Source: Cylindrotheca closterium
Taxonomy: Eukaryota; Bacillariophyta; Bacillariophyceae; Bacillariales; Bacillariaceae
Direction of reading: 5' to 3'
Length of the DNA stretch: 27,183 nt
NCBI GenBank assembly: GCA_933822405.4
Contig: CAKOGP040001480.1
Span: 1-27,183 of the forward strand
The notes under the pieces were generated by a model, which saw only the letters and a list, made by a program, of their open reading frames with translations, had not been told where the DNA came from and made no database searches. The translations under genes and the position numbers were made by a program. Below are positions 18,729 through 27,183 of this stretch, one piece after another; position 1 is the stretch's first letter; each line of letters opens with the position of its first letter.

Positions 18729-20360
18729 ACTGGGCAAACGTATGCGCAAGCTGCAATGTCTGGGCTGAACCTTTCCCAAGTTCCAAAGAGACCAAGAGAA
18801 TGGCCTTCGAGCAGGAGTGGCAGTTCTGCCAATACGAACAAGAATCGAGTTGCGACAAGACGCAAGCATCGAGAAAGAGAATTGAAACCGTTGAAGAACA
18901 AGTTAAAATCTGGTATTCGTACCAAAGAAGGAAGTCACTGTACTAAAGACAGTAAAGCTATCCTTGAAGCAAAGCACATCTATGTTTCCAACAGATTGGG
19001 AATGAGATGAAAGCTGATTATGAAGAGCACGATGCTATTCTAATCGCTTGTTGCATGATGCAAATCAAGGCCAAGTTTGATACTGATGAAGGTCTGAACT
19101 TCATTCAACAGTATTACATCAATCAAGGACTTAAGAAGTTTGGTGATGATGGAAAGGATGCTGTGGATAAGGAATTGAGACAAATGCTCCTGAGAGATTT
19201 TTTTACTCCCGAATTTGTTAAAGATATGACCGCGTCTGAGCGAAAGAAGGCACAATCAGCGATGATGTTACTCACAGAGAAGCAATTCGAAAAGAAAATT
19301 AAAGGTCGCCTAGTATTCGGAGGCGATGGAACTCGTGAATGGTTATCGCGAGAGGACACTGCAAGTCCAACTGCTTTGCAGGAAGCAATCACCACTACTT
19401 GTGTTATTGATGCACACGAAGGTAGAGATGTAATGACGCTGGACTTGCCTAACACTTTCATTCAAACTTATATGCCTGATGCTAAGGAAGGAGAAGATTG
19501 CGTCTACATGAAAATCACTGGCATGATGGTCCAGATATTGATTGACATGGCCCCAGAGTATCGCGAATACGTTGTATTAGAGAACGGAAAGCGAGTAATC
19601 TATGTGCGGGTACTACGTGGTATATATGGGATGTTGCAATCAAGCCTCCTATTCTATAATCAGTTTCGAAGTGATTTGGAGGCAAAGGGATTTGTTTTCA
19701 ACCCGTATGACCTGTGTGTTGATAACAAAGTTGTTAATGAAAAACAGCAAACTATCAGATTTCATGTTGACGATCTTATGTCAAGTCACATGGATCCAAA
19801 AGTAAATGACAAATTTGCTGAGTGGTTGAACATGAGATATGGTTCAATCCAGGCATGTAAAATTGTCAGAGGAAAGATACACAGATATCTTGGAATGACT
19901 TTGGATTTCTTGGTGAAAGGAAAACTCAAATCCGCATGGACGACTATGTCAACAACATGATGGAAGACTTTCCTGTCAAGTTCAACAAGGATTCAAAGCA
20001 GGAAACACCAGCTGGTAACGATTTACTGGAAGCTGGTAAAGGGAAGTTACTCAGTGCTGAGTACCGTCAGATCTTTCATACTATTGTTGCAAGGGGACTT
20101 TATGTCTCTAAGAGAGCTCGTTTGGATATCCATCCAACGATTACTATTCTTGCCTCAAGAGTTCAAGAACCTACAGAGTCTGATTGGAAGAAGTGTGTTC
20201 ACATGATGCAATATTTGTTTTGTACATCGTTGTATTACCTGACACTTTCCGCAGAATCACTCCAAGTCATGAAATGGATGATTGACGCATCATTTGCGGT
20301 GCATCCAGATTTCAAGAGCCATACTGGCGGCACTCTGTCCTTTGGAGGAGGTGCAGCTCA
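18729..20360 (+). pseudogene. Copia RT and truncated RNase H (copy C)
   Basis: The frame continues straight after the TGA with TYAQAAMSGLNLSQVPKR. A 1-bp deletion near 18978 (CACATC versus CACAATC in copy A) shifts it to the frame starting KADYEEHDAILIA. RT motifs follow: KGRLVFGGDGTREWLSREDT, DLPNTFIQTYMP (copy A has NAF), RGIYGMLQSSLLFYNQF, and an intact catalytic FHVDDLMSSH. YLGMTLDF is present. A second 1-bp deletion near 19930 precedes MDDYVNNMMEDFPVKF (connection). RNase H begins KWMIDASFAVHPDFKSHTGG and is cut at 20360. Apart from these few lesions the enzyme is intact, consistent with a young insertion. Confidence 0.9.
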
Positions 20361-20770
20361 CGGGCAAATGTCCGTTTGAGTCGGTTTTGCAGGGAATCCG
20401 AAAACATGGAATTGTGCGCTTGGACCATCAAACGTCTGAGCGCCACGAAAATCCCATACTGAATCCTACGGGAGTTCGGTACGTGGGTTTTGTACCGGCC
20501 TTTCTGGATTGCAAACATCCAGTAAAGGTTTGGGAAACTTGAGTTTTCGTGCAAAGCTTTTGCTTTGCCCATTCCATGTAGATAACAAGTCTTTTGGAAT
20601 AGTTATTTTCTGTAGAGATGATTATTTCATATTAGACGAGATCGCTATAGTTAGTGCCTCTGCATGACAACTTGATGGGTCACGGCTGGTTGGCAATGAT
20701 GGCTTCATGGGCCACAAAGTTGAAAATCGGTTTGGAAGACGACAAGCCTGTCACTTGTCTTGTGTCTGCC
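20361..20770 (+). repeat. Segment X, copy 1 (Gypsy 3' end plus non-coding sequence)
   Basis: The first 18 bases encode ANVRLS, matching the Gypsy integrase tail NVRLVRLF at 22751-22775. About 390 bp of sequence follow with no convincing coding potential, then Gypsy RNase H begins directly. The same arrangement recurs at 25575-25985 with only scattered differences. It may be a Gypsy 3' UTR/LTR remnant, but I find no TG...CA bounded LTR in it. Frames read through it in either direction show no domain. Confidence 0.8.
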
Positions 20771-21869
20771 AGAACCGAAATCCAACTGGTTGACTTGTGA
20801 AGGTGTAAAGCCGTGGAAGAAAAAGATTGATGCCATCCTCAAGATGTCAGCGCCTACAAATGTAACAGAATTGCGTGCATCTCTTGGTGCTATTACCTTC
20901 TACCGCCACATATGGCCGCGTCAATCTCATCTTCTCAAACCCCTTACAGAGCTCACAGGCAAAGGAATGTTTGAATGGACAAATGAATGTGCAAAAGCTT
21001 TCGCTGAAATGAAAGCTCTCATAGCTAGCGACATATTGATGCGCTACCCCAATCCAAACAAACCCTTTGAAATCTATACTGATGCGTCTGACCACCAGAT
21101 GGGCGCTGTGATCATGCAAGAAGGTAAACCAGTCGCCTACTGGAGTTGTAAGCTCAATGTTGTCCAACACAATTACTCTGTCATGGTAAAAGAAATGTTG
21201 GCTGTTGTACATTTTTTGAAAGAGTTTCGGTCTATGATATATGGTCCCAAATTAATTATTTTTACTGATCATAAAAATTTCACCATGCAAACCATGCAAA
21301 CGTTGAACACACAACGAGTTCTTTGTTGGCATATGTTTGTTGAAGACTTTGGCCCCGATTTTGTCTATTTGCCTGGAAAAGATAACACGATTGCCAACTG
21401 CTTCTCTTGGCTTCCGCGAATGGAGAAGCCGTCTGAAGGGAAGAGTCCAAATGAGGGTAAATTGTTTGCGTTTGATAAATTACAGGTTTCTGTTGGTCCC
21501 GACGGCAAAATCTACGCATTTGAAGATAATGTTCTTGTAAAAGAAAAAGGTTTGATTACGCCACCAGCAGAAGCCGAGTTCAACAGTACCCTTCGATGTC
21601 AGTTCTCCTGTTGCCAAGATGGAGATACTCATGAACACCTGACCATTGACGACATCAAAATGGAAGAGTCCTTTTTGAATCATCCTCCTCTACAAGCAAT
21701 GCCGAACCCAATCACAATGCCAAAAATTCAACAACATCAAACTCAAGATCAATTGCTCATGCAACGAGCTCAACGCGATGCACAGCACTACCAGATCACA
21801 ACAATTGACGAGCGACTCATCATCACCTATCAAATTGATCCTGCATGTCAAGACGATTGGAGAATTTAA
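20771..21869 (+). pseudogene. Gypsy RNase H domain, copy 1
   Basis: A 360-residue frame begins with NWLTCEGVKPWKKKIDAIL, a connection motif of Ty3/Gypsy Pol, then PTNVTELRASLGAITFYRHI. RNase H catalytic residues are visible in IYTDASDHQMGAVIM (Asp), MVKEMLAVVHFLKEFRSM (Glu) and IFTDHKNFTMQTM (Asp). The end of the domain reads NTIANCFSWLPRM, where Gypsy elements usually have ADCFSRLPRM, so drift is apparent. The C-terminal part (SFLNHPPLQAMPNPITMP) is the spacer before integrase. RT sequence that should precede it is absent: the frame opens out of segment X, so Pol is internally deleted. The second copy is at 25987-27012. Confidence 0.9.
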
Positions 21870-22780
21870 TTGCCTTTGAGTTTGGTTGATGATGTGATCA
21901 CCTGGTATCACCTTGTGCTTGGACACAGAGGAAAAATGTGAATGTATGCTACAATTGCAAAGTAACAAATTGAACGATTCAATTGTTAAATTTGCCAACT
22001 CAATAAAGCAGCAAATGTTCAATACGGACAATTACCTGAATGACACACGGATTTGGTTCCATAGTTCTCCGTTGCGGTTGATTTGATTGGTCCATGGAAA
22101 ATTGACTTGTATTAATCCCGTGACAAATCTCCCTGAACTTGCTTTTATCCAGAATAAAACTGCAACACACGTAGCAAGCGTGTTCAAAATGCTGTGGTTG
22201 TCGCAATATCCGAGACCATACAAATGTATTCACAATCAAGGAGGTGAATTCATTGGCAAAGCCTTCCATGCAAAACTTGCTACTTGGGGAATCCATGATG
22301 GCGGAACCACTAGCAAGAATGCGACCGCAAATGCGATCTGTGAAAGAATGCATTTGACAGTGGCAAACATTTTGTGCACCAGATACAACAATGCTTTCAA
22401 GTTGCTGTTGAAGAAGTCAAGCAAGCTCTTGCTGCTTGTAACCATGCAATGAGATGTGCTGTATCGACAGCTTTGATGAACAATACTCCTGGTGAGACAT
22501 GCTACTAAACATTCCTGTATTTGTCCACCTATTTTCTATGCAGAAAAAGTGACAGTACAAGATCAATGAAAACTTGAGGAGACAGAACGCGAAGCAAAAA
22601 GAATTTGATTACAGAATTGATGGAGAAGTTTTGATCAAGAATACTGATGGAAGAAAGTTGGATCCGAAGTACAGAGTGTTGGAATTGCTCTCTTGGAGAC
22701 CATTGGAAACTCCTTGATCAAAGCAGCTCAACACGTCCGATCGGACAGACGGACAAATGTCCGTTTGGTCCGTTTATTTG
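21870..22780 (+). pseudogene. Gypsy integrase
   Basis: This integrase is spread over several frames. LPLSLVDDVITWYHLVLGH is the start of the zinc-binding HHCC domain, though the Cys pair is degraded. VAVDLIGPWKID contains the first catalytic Asp. CIHNQGGEFIGKAFHAKL has Asn (codon 22234-22236) where the second catalytic Asp is expected (HDQGGEF in related elements, from memory). NATANAICERMHLTVANIL contains the catalytic Glu. Then come VEEVKQALAACNHAMRCAVS and NENLRRQNAKQKEFDYRIDG, and the C-terminal tail TIGNSLIKAAQHVR and NVRLVRLFGG. Multiple stops and frameshifts and the Asp-to-Asn change make it inactive. The DNA transposon inserts at the very end of this coding region. Confidence 0.85.
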
Positions 22781-22782
22781 GG

Positions 22783-22819
22783 GGATTCTAGGTCTCCACA
22801 GTCCCACATAGACAACTTT
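22783..22819 (+). repeat. Left terminal inverted repeat
   Basis: Core GGTCTCCACAGTCCCA, ending ...TAGACAACTTT. It pairs with 25534-25570. Mismatches lie near the outer end and at the CA/TG dinucleotide in the middle. Confidence 0.75.
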
Positions 22820-23169
22820 GCTCAGATCAGAATACTGTGAGGATGTAGTGGTTTGTCCGAGTCGATGTCCTAAAGCTATTTTGAAAGGTCGAACACTATT
22901 TGATGAAGTTCCAGAGGTCGAAACTAGGATCATGGCGTCCAATGAGATGTTGGAAAAAATATGCACACCTTGTCGTTCCGGAGGGAGTGTTAACTCAAGT
23001 TTTCTGCAAAACTATTCAAAATTTATTTTTATTTATAGCCTCAATGTCACGTTTTATAACAATCAATGTCCTATCAATTTTAAACTACTTATTGTCCAAC
23101 GGAAATGCAACCAATTGTTAATAGGCAAACATGATCTGAAACTGAAAACACATTCCTCACATCAAAATC

Positions 23170-23248
23170 CCGCGGGAACGATTTCAAACAATGTGTGGGT
23201 CCAAACCAAACTTTAATATGTTGTTACACCGCGGGAGCGATTTCAAAT
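23170..23248 (+). repeat. Direct repeat pair inside the DNA transposon
   Basis: CCGCGGGAACGATTTCAAA at 23170-23188 recurs as CCGCGGGAGCGATTTCAAA at about 23229-23247, one mismatch, 59 bp apart, followed both times by a CAATG-like stretch. It lies just upstream of the transposase-like frame, so it may be a promoter or transposase-binding repeat. That role is a guess. Confidence 0.75.
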
Positions 23249-23329
23249 CAATGCCAACGCTGGTTCACAAGGGACGGATGCAAAGCTCATCCTCTTTCAC
23301 CACGCAATCCATCATCCCGCAGCAGCAGC

Positions 23330-25473
23330 ATGAGGCAATTGAAAAGAAGGAAGAAGGTTGCGAATGAAATGGAAATTGGCGATGGAAGTGAGGATGATGA
23401 TCATGGAGTAGGCAACAATGAACTCCATTACAATGATGATGATGATGATGATGATGTTGAGGATACATCGTCTATGCATGATGAGCCAAGTGAAGAGCAG
23501 CGCAATGATGAAAACACTACAGAAAGAAGCAATGATGAATCTGGACACAAAAGCAATTTTCTAGATATTTCTTTCTTCAAACTCCCATGTCTACAACAGG
23601 CCAAGCTTGAATTGCCACAGAGCCCATGTGACGTTCTGGCGGGTAGCTTCATTGCTCTCAAACATACCTTATTGAAGCCTCACTGATTTCAGTTGTTCTA
23701 CCGTGAAACTGAAGAGAGCAAGGCTTATGAAGATATTGGAATTTTCCACGAGTTGCTTGGGTTGAGCCAAAAGGAGTGCTTGGACGTTCTTGTTGCTTCA
23801 GGACTTGTAACACCGAACAAGAACTGTCAAATGAAAGCAAAGAAAGCCATATTCGAAAGAATTCGAGGTATCGTGGAAGGTGGCTTTGATTTTGAAATAA
23901 ACACCAACATCAAGGGTTTTTTTTGCAAGCACTCTTTTGTTTTGATTGGTCCACCAACAGAAAAGATACCATCGCTGAGTAATCTGCCACGTGGATGAGC
24001 AAATGAAATTCTTTCTCGGAGCAGTTGCAAGTCTGTGTGTTCAGGTCCCCGATGTTGCTTTTGAGACGATCACATTTACAGCTGCCATTGTCTTTGCAAA
24101 CAACCTAAAGCTTCACTTATAGACTTGGGTTGTCCGCAAAAATCCATTATGAACCACATTCAAATCTTGAGAATGATGCCGAGTCAAACAACATGCACCA
24201 GATATACACGACGCTTTGCAGCTCACAATGTCATCTTTCAAGGTGCCCTGATGGTGGGGGCCACTGCACTTTTTCTTGGAGCAGACAAAGGCGGCGGCAG
24301 TCTGGTGAAGAAAGTCTACCTTTGGTTTCAGGGGCTAATTTACGATGTGGATCTTGATTTTGACGGTTCTGGAGAGGATGCAGCATCAGGTGGAGATGCT
24401 TGCTATCATTTGTTCTTAAAGTTTGTCTTTGGCGGCAATAAGCATAGCCAGCTGAAGGGCATTGTCAAGGGTGGAGGAAGCAATAGCGGTGGTGGTTTCA
24501 CAAACGGGAAAATGAAGGAAGAGCTTGTGAGAAAGGGCTTGGCTAACGAGAATGAATACATTCACTGCCCATGCACCTTGCACAATGACCAGACCAATCT
24601 TCGAAATGCTACTGAAAGCATCTTTGGTGAAGGTGGAATTGAGAAAAGGAATGCTATGCAACTATTGCATGCGCTATCGGACTTCCAAAACGATTTTTCT
24701 GACAAAGACCTATACTTAGATCTGCTAGAAGCTGCACATCATGATAAATTTCCTTCCATTGATGCAGGAGCCAATTGCAACAAGGTGGAAGACAATTGGA
24801 ATGGCTGCCAGGTACATTCACAAGCATTTTGCTGCCCTTGTCCACTTTGTCAGGGCCATTTGCGACGTCGAGAGAACCCATTTGTACAGGAATAAATGCG
24901 GAAGCAACTTCCTTTCCTTCGCAAACGAGCCTGTGATCAAATGCGATTTGGCACTCTTGGCTGGTTTTGATAAGATCTACTTCAACCATCAAATGGAATT
25001 CAATCATACCACTGACAAGAAGCGGTTTCCTAGCTCCACATCACCCTGTACGATACTTCTTGAAGGTGAGCGAGTTGCAGGAGTTGGAAGAGGAGGTTGA
25101 AAAAGGAACACTGTATATCAATCAAACCCCCAAAAGTGCAAAGCTTCCTTCCTTCTGGCAAGCGATGAAGGAGTGTGAAGGCTTGGTGGAAATCGAAGCT
25201 CAGATTGATCGTGTCAGAAAGTTTCTTGAGGTGTATAAAGGCTCCCTTCACAAGCACAACAAGCACTTTTGTAACGAGCTCTTGTTTCTTGGATGCTTTG
25301 GTGAACAACCAAGAGCAACAATTGTTGCAAAATATCTGATAATATCGAGCTTAGGAAATGATCCCTCTGTTGAAGATTTAATGGAAGGACAAAAAAGGAA
25401 GTCGTTCAAGTCTACCATGCACAACGATAAAACAATTGAACCAACGTTGCTTCTGCTGTCAAATCTGCACTGA
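23330..25473 (+). pseudogene. Transposase-like protein of the DNA transposon, decayed
   Basis: The protein probably starts at the ATG at 23330 (MRQLKRRKKVANEMEIGDGS), a basic then highly acidic N-terminus including an Asp run from a (GAT)n repeat. After an in-frame TGA (23684-23686) come YRETEESKAYEDIGIFHELL and KAKKAIFERIRGIVEGG. Near 24000 the frame shifts through MKFFLGAVASLCVQVPDVAF and returns to LGADKGGGSLVKK (candidate catalytic Asp at 24284-24286), GSNSGGGFTNG, HCPCTLHNDQTN and IFGEGGIEKRNAMQLLHAL. Another shift gives EPIATRWKTIGMAARYIHKH, and a last one gives FLKVSELQELEEEVEKGTLY to the stop at 25473. The D-x-GGG, C-x2-LH and TRW elements are reminiscent of DDE transposases with an hAT-like layout. 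I cannot name the superfamily. Confidence 0.55.
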
Positions 25474-25533
25474 AATCAGAAGATCAACTTGTACGACTGT
25501 TGTATTATGCCGCATGCGCAAGTGTCGCGCATA

Positions 25534-25570
25534 AAAGTTGTCTACATGGGACTGTGGAGACCTAGATTCC
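25534..25570 (-). repeat. Right terminal inverted repeat
   Basis: The reverse complement matches the left repeat at 22783-22819, sharing GGTCTCCACAGTCCCA. Segment X resumes within five bases outside it. Confidence 0.75.
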
Positions 25571-25574
25571 TATT

Positions 25575-25986
25575 AGTCGTTTTTTGCAGGGAATCTGAAA
25601 ACATGGAATTGTGGGCTTGGACTATCAAACGTCTGAGCGCCACGAAAATCCCATACTGAATCCTACGGGAGTTCGGTACGTGGGTTTTGTACCGGCCTTT
25701 CTGGATTGCAAACATCCAGTAAAGGTTTGGGAAATTTGAGTTTTTGTGCAAAGCTTTTGCTTTGCCCATTCCATGTAGATAACAAGTCTTTTGGAATAGT
25801 TATTTTCTGTAGAGATGATTATTTCATATTAGACGAGATCGCTATAGTTAGTGCCTCTGCATGACAACTTGATGGGTCACGGCTGGTTGGCAATGATGGC
25901 TTCATGGGCCACAAAGTTGTAAATCGGTTTGGACAACGACAAGCCTGTCGCTTGTCTTATGTCCGCCAGAACCGAAATCCAACTGG
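25575..25986 (+). repeat. Segment X, copy 2
   Basis: This is a near-identical repeat of 20379-20790, beginning AGTCGTTTTTTGCAGGG, with scattered substitutions. It is non-coding as far as I can see and runs directly into the second Gypsy RNase H. It lies immediately outside the right inverted repeat of the DNA transposon. Confidence 0.9.
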
Positions 25987-27012
25987 TTGACTCGTGAAGG
26001 TGTAAAGCCGTGGAAGAAAAAGATTGATGCCATCCTCAAGATGTCAGCGCCTACAAATGTAACAGAATTGCGTGCATCTCTTGGTGCTGTTACCTCCTAT
26101 CGCCACATGTGGCCGCGTCAATCTCATCTTCTCAGACCCCTTACAGAGCTCACAGGCAAAGGAATGTTTGAATGGACAAATGAATGTGCAAAAGCTTTTG
26201 CTGAAATGAAAGCTCTCATGGCTAGCGACATATTGATGCGCTACCCCAATCCAAACAAACCCTTTGAAATCTATACTGATGTGTCTGACCACCAGATGGG
26301 CGCTGTGATCATGCAAGAAGGTAAACCAGTCGCCTACTGGAGTCGTAAGCTCAATGCTGCCCAACACAATTACTCTGTCATGGTAAAAGAAATGTTGGCT
26401 GTTGTACATTGTTTGAAAGAGTTTCGGTCTATGATATATGGTCCCAAATTAACTATTTTTACTGATCATAAAAATTTCACCATGCAAACCATGCAAACGT
26501 TGAACACACAACGAGTTCTTTGTTGGCATATGTTTGTTGAAGAATTTGGCCCCGATTTTGTCTATTTGCCTGGAAAAGATATTGCGATTGCCGACTGCTT
26601 CTCTTGGCTTCCGCAAATGGAGAAGCCGTCTGAAGGGAAGAGTCCAAATGAGGGCAAATTGATTGCGTTTGATAAATTACAGGTTTCTGTTGATCCCAAA
26701 GGCAAAATCTACGCGTTTGAAGATAATGTTCCCGTAAAAGAAAAAGGTTTGATTACGCCACCAACAGAAGCCGAGTTCAACAGTACCCTTCGATGTCAGT
26801 TCTCCTGTTGCCAAGATGGAGATACTCATGAACACCTGACCATTGACGGCATCAAAATGGAAGAGTCCTTTTTGAATCATCCTCCTCTACAAACAATGCC
26901 GAACCCAATCACAATGCCAAACATTCAACAACATCAAACTCAAGATCAGTTGCTCATGCAACGAGCTCAACGCGATGCACAGCACTACCAGATCACAACA
27001 ATTGACGATTGA
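25987..27012 (+). pseudogene. Gypsy RNase H domain, copy 2
   Basis: Second copy of the RNase H segment at 20771-21823, about 97% identical by eye. It begins with TREGVKPWKKKIDAILKM. The catalytic motifs are IYTDVSDHQMGAVIM (copy 1 has TDAS), MVKEMLAVVHCLKEF and IFTDHKNFTMQTM. The end of the domain, AIADCFSWLPQM, is closer to the family form than copy 1 because it keeps ADCF. A 7-bp duplication (ATTGACG) near 27002 shifts the frame to a stop at 27010-27012. At 27028 a Copia LTR interrupts the sequence where copy 1 continues to the spacer and integrase, so the domain is cut off from its integrase. Confidence 0.9.
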
Positions 27013-27027
27013 CGAGCGACTCATCAT

Positions 27028-27183
27028 TGTTAGAATAAAGCAAAATGTGCTCTATTGTGAGTACCTTTAGCGCTCAGAACAAACTCTCTGCAATCTAAAT
27101 TCGTAATCGACTGTACAACACTTTCACGACAATAGTTCTCCTGTGTCTAGGTATACTTTGAGTGAAATTGTTCCTATTTGATT
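27028..27183 (-). repeat. Copia LTR, partial (runs off the window)
   Basis: It begins TGTTAGAATAAAGC, the same edge as the copy B LTR at 10972, and follows it with few differences to the window end. In this orientation the left edge is the outer end of a 3' LTR, or of a solo LTR. It is inserted in the Gypsy RNase H unit after ACTCATCAT. Copy 1 (21823/21824) shows the uninterrupted site. Confidence 0.93.

Larger units (their letters stand above)
15270..20360 (+). mobile_element. Copia LTR retrotransposon copy C
   Basis: This is the best preserved Copia in the window: 5' LTR, shortened gag, protease, integrase, acidic linker, RT, and the first part of RNase H. It breaks off at 20353-20360 in GCAGCTCA, an 8-bp sequence that also occurs in the Gypsy integrase C-terminus, and continues as Gypsy 3' sequence. 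The 3' LTR is therefore missing. Lesions are few: a gag deletion, an 18-bp protease deletion, one catalytic substitution, one TGA, and single-base deletions. Confidence 0.92.
22783..25571 (+). mobile_element. Candidate DNA transposon with terminal inverted repeats
   Basis: A 2.8-kb block between two Gypsy-derived segments is bounded by an imperfect inverted repeat of about 37 bp: 22783-22819 and the reverse complement of 25534-25570. They share GGTCTCCACAGTCCCA and TAGACAACTTT with about three mismatches. Outside the block, Gypsy tail sequence on the left (GGTCCGTTT) resembles the start of segment X on the right (AGTCGTTTT). This is compatible with insertion into a continuous Gypsy-X junction and perhaps an 8-9 bp target duplication. 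The interior encodes a decayed transposase-like protein. Confidence 0.7.

Noticed and set aside
20847..21212. Minus-strand frame opposite the Gypsy RNase H (also at 26044-26409)
   Set aside because: It is an antisense shadow of the conserved RNase H frame. It shows no domain, and it is duplicated only because the RNase H segment is.
22735..22772. Cluster of CGGAC/GTCCG palindromes that look like transposase-binding sites
   Set aside because: The stretch translates as SDRRTNVRLVRLF, the C-terminal tail of the Gypsy integrase, and the same NVRLS wording occurs at 20361. The palindromes follow from the coding sequence.
22980..22995. GGAGGGAGTGTTAAC resembling a polypurine tract followed by an LTR start
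   Set aside because: No matching LTR end or second copy is found in the window, and it lies inside the inverted-repeat-bounded DNA transposon.
23630..23692. Possible intron (GTAGCT...TTTCAG) around the TGA at 23684
   Set aside because: Splicing at the visible GT sites would break the downstream frame, and a simple nonsense mutation fits the other decay signs better.

Overview
The window is almost entirely transposable-element DNA from a eukaryotic nuclear genome. I find no host gene, rRNA, tRNA, CRISPR array or bacterial-type operon. The element types point to a stramenopile, most likely a diatom: Copia Pol with a long acidic linker between integrase and reverse transcriptase, Gypsy Pol ending in a VDLIGPW / NAICERMH type integrase, and a non-LTR element with an apurinic-type endonuclease and an NDAKSCFD reverse transcriptase. 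This assignment rests on family resemblance recalled from memory and is an inference.

Layout from the left. 1-840 (+): 3' end of a non-LTR element. 841-4203 (-): Copia copy A, consisting of a truncated 3' LTR, RNase H, RT and the end of the integrase. 4203-6725 (-): non-LTR element (endonuclease, linker, truncated RT). 6725-7691 (-): Gypsy protease to early RT. 7692-11467 (-): Copia copy B, consisting of a 5' LTR, gag, protease and integrase, cut off in the acidic linker. 11468-12308 (-): Gypsy gag. 12309-12922: non-coding spacer between two divergent Gypsy elements, holding a 20-bp palindromic tandem array. 12923-15269 (+): Gypsy gag, protease and early RT. 15270-20360 (+): Copia copy C, with a 5' LTR through to the start of RNase H. 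20361-22780 (+): Gypsy 3' end, a non-coding segment 'X', RNase H and integrase. About 22783-25571: a candidate cut-and-paste DNA transposon with imperfect 37-bp terminal inverted repeats. 25575-27027 (+): second copy of X plus Gypsy RNase H. 27028-27183 (-): start of another Copia LTR.

The elements are nested. Copia copies B and C sit inside oppositely oriented Gypsy elements. The DNA transposon splits a tandem Gypsy duplication, and a further Copia LTR interrupts the second unit. Every coding region carries stops, frameshifts, small deletions or catalytic substitutions, so nothing here looks autonomous. Copies B and C have near-identical LTRs, which suggests a recently active family. The most interesting object is the 2.8-kb DNA transposon, whose transposase-like protein I cannot place in a named superfamily.
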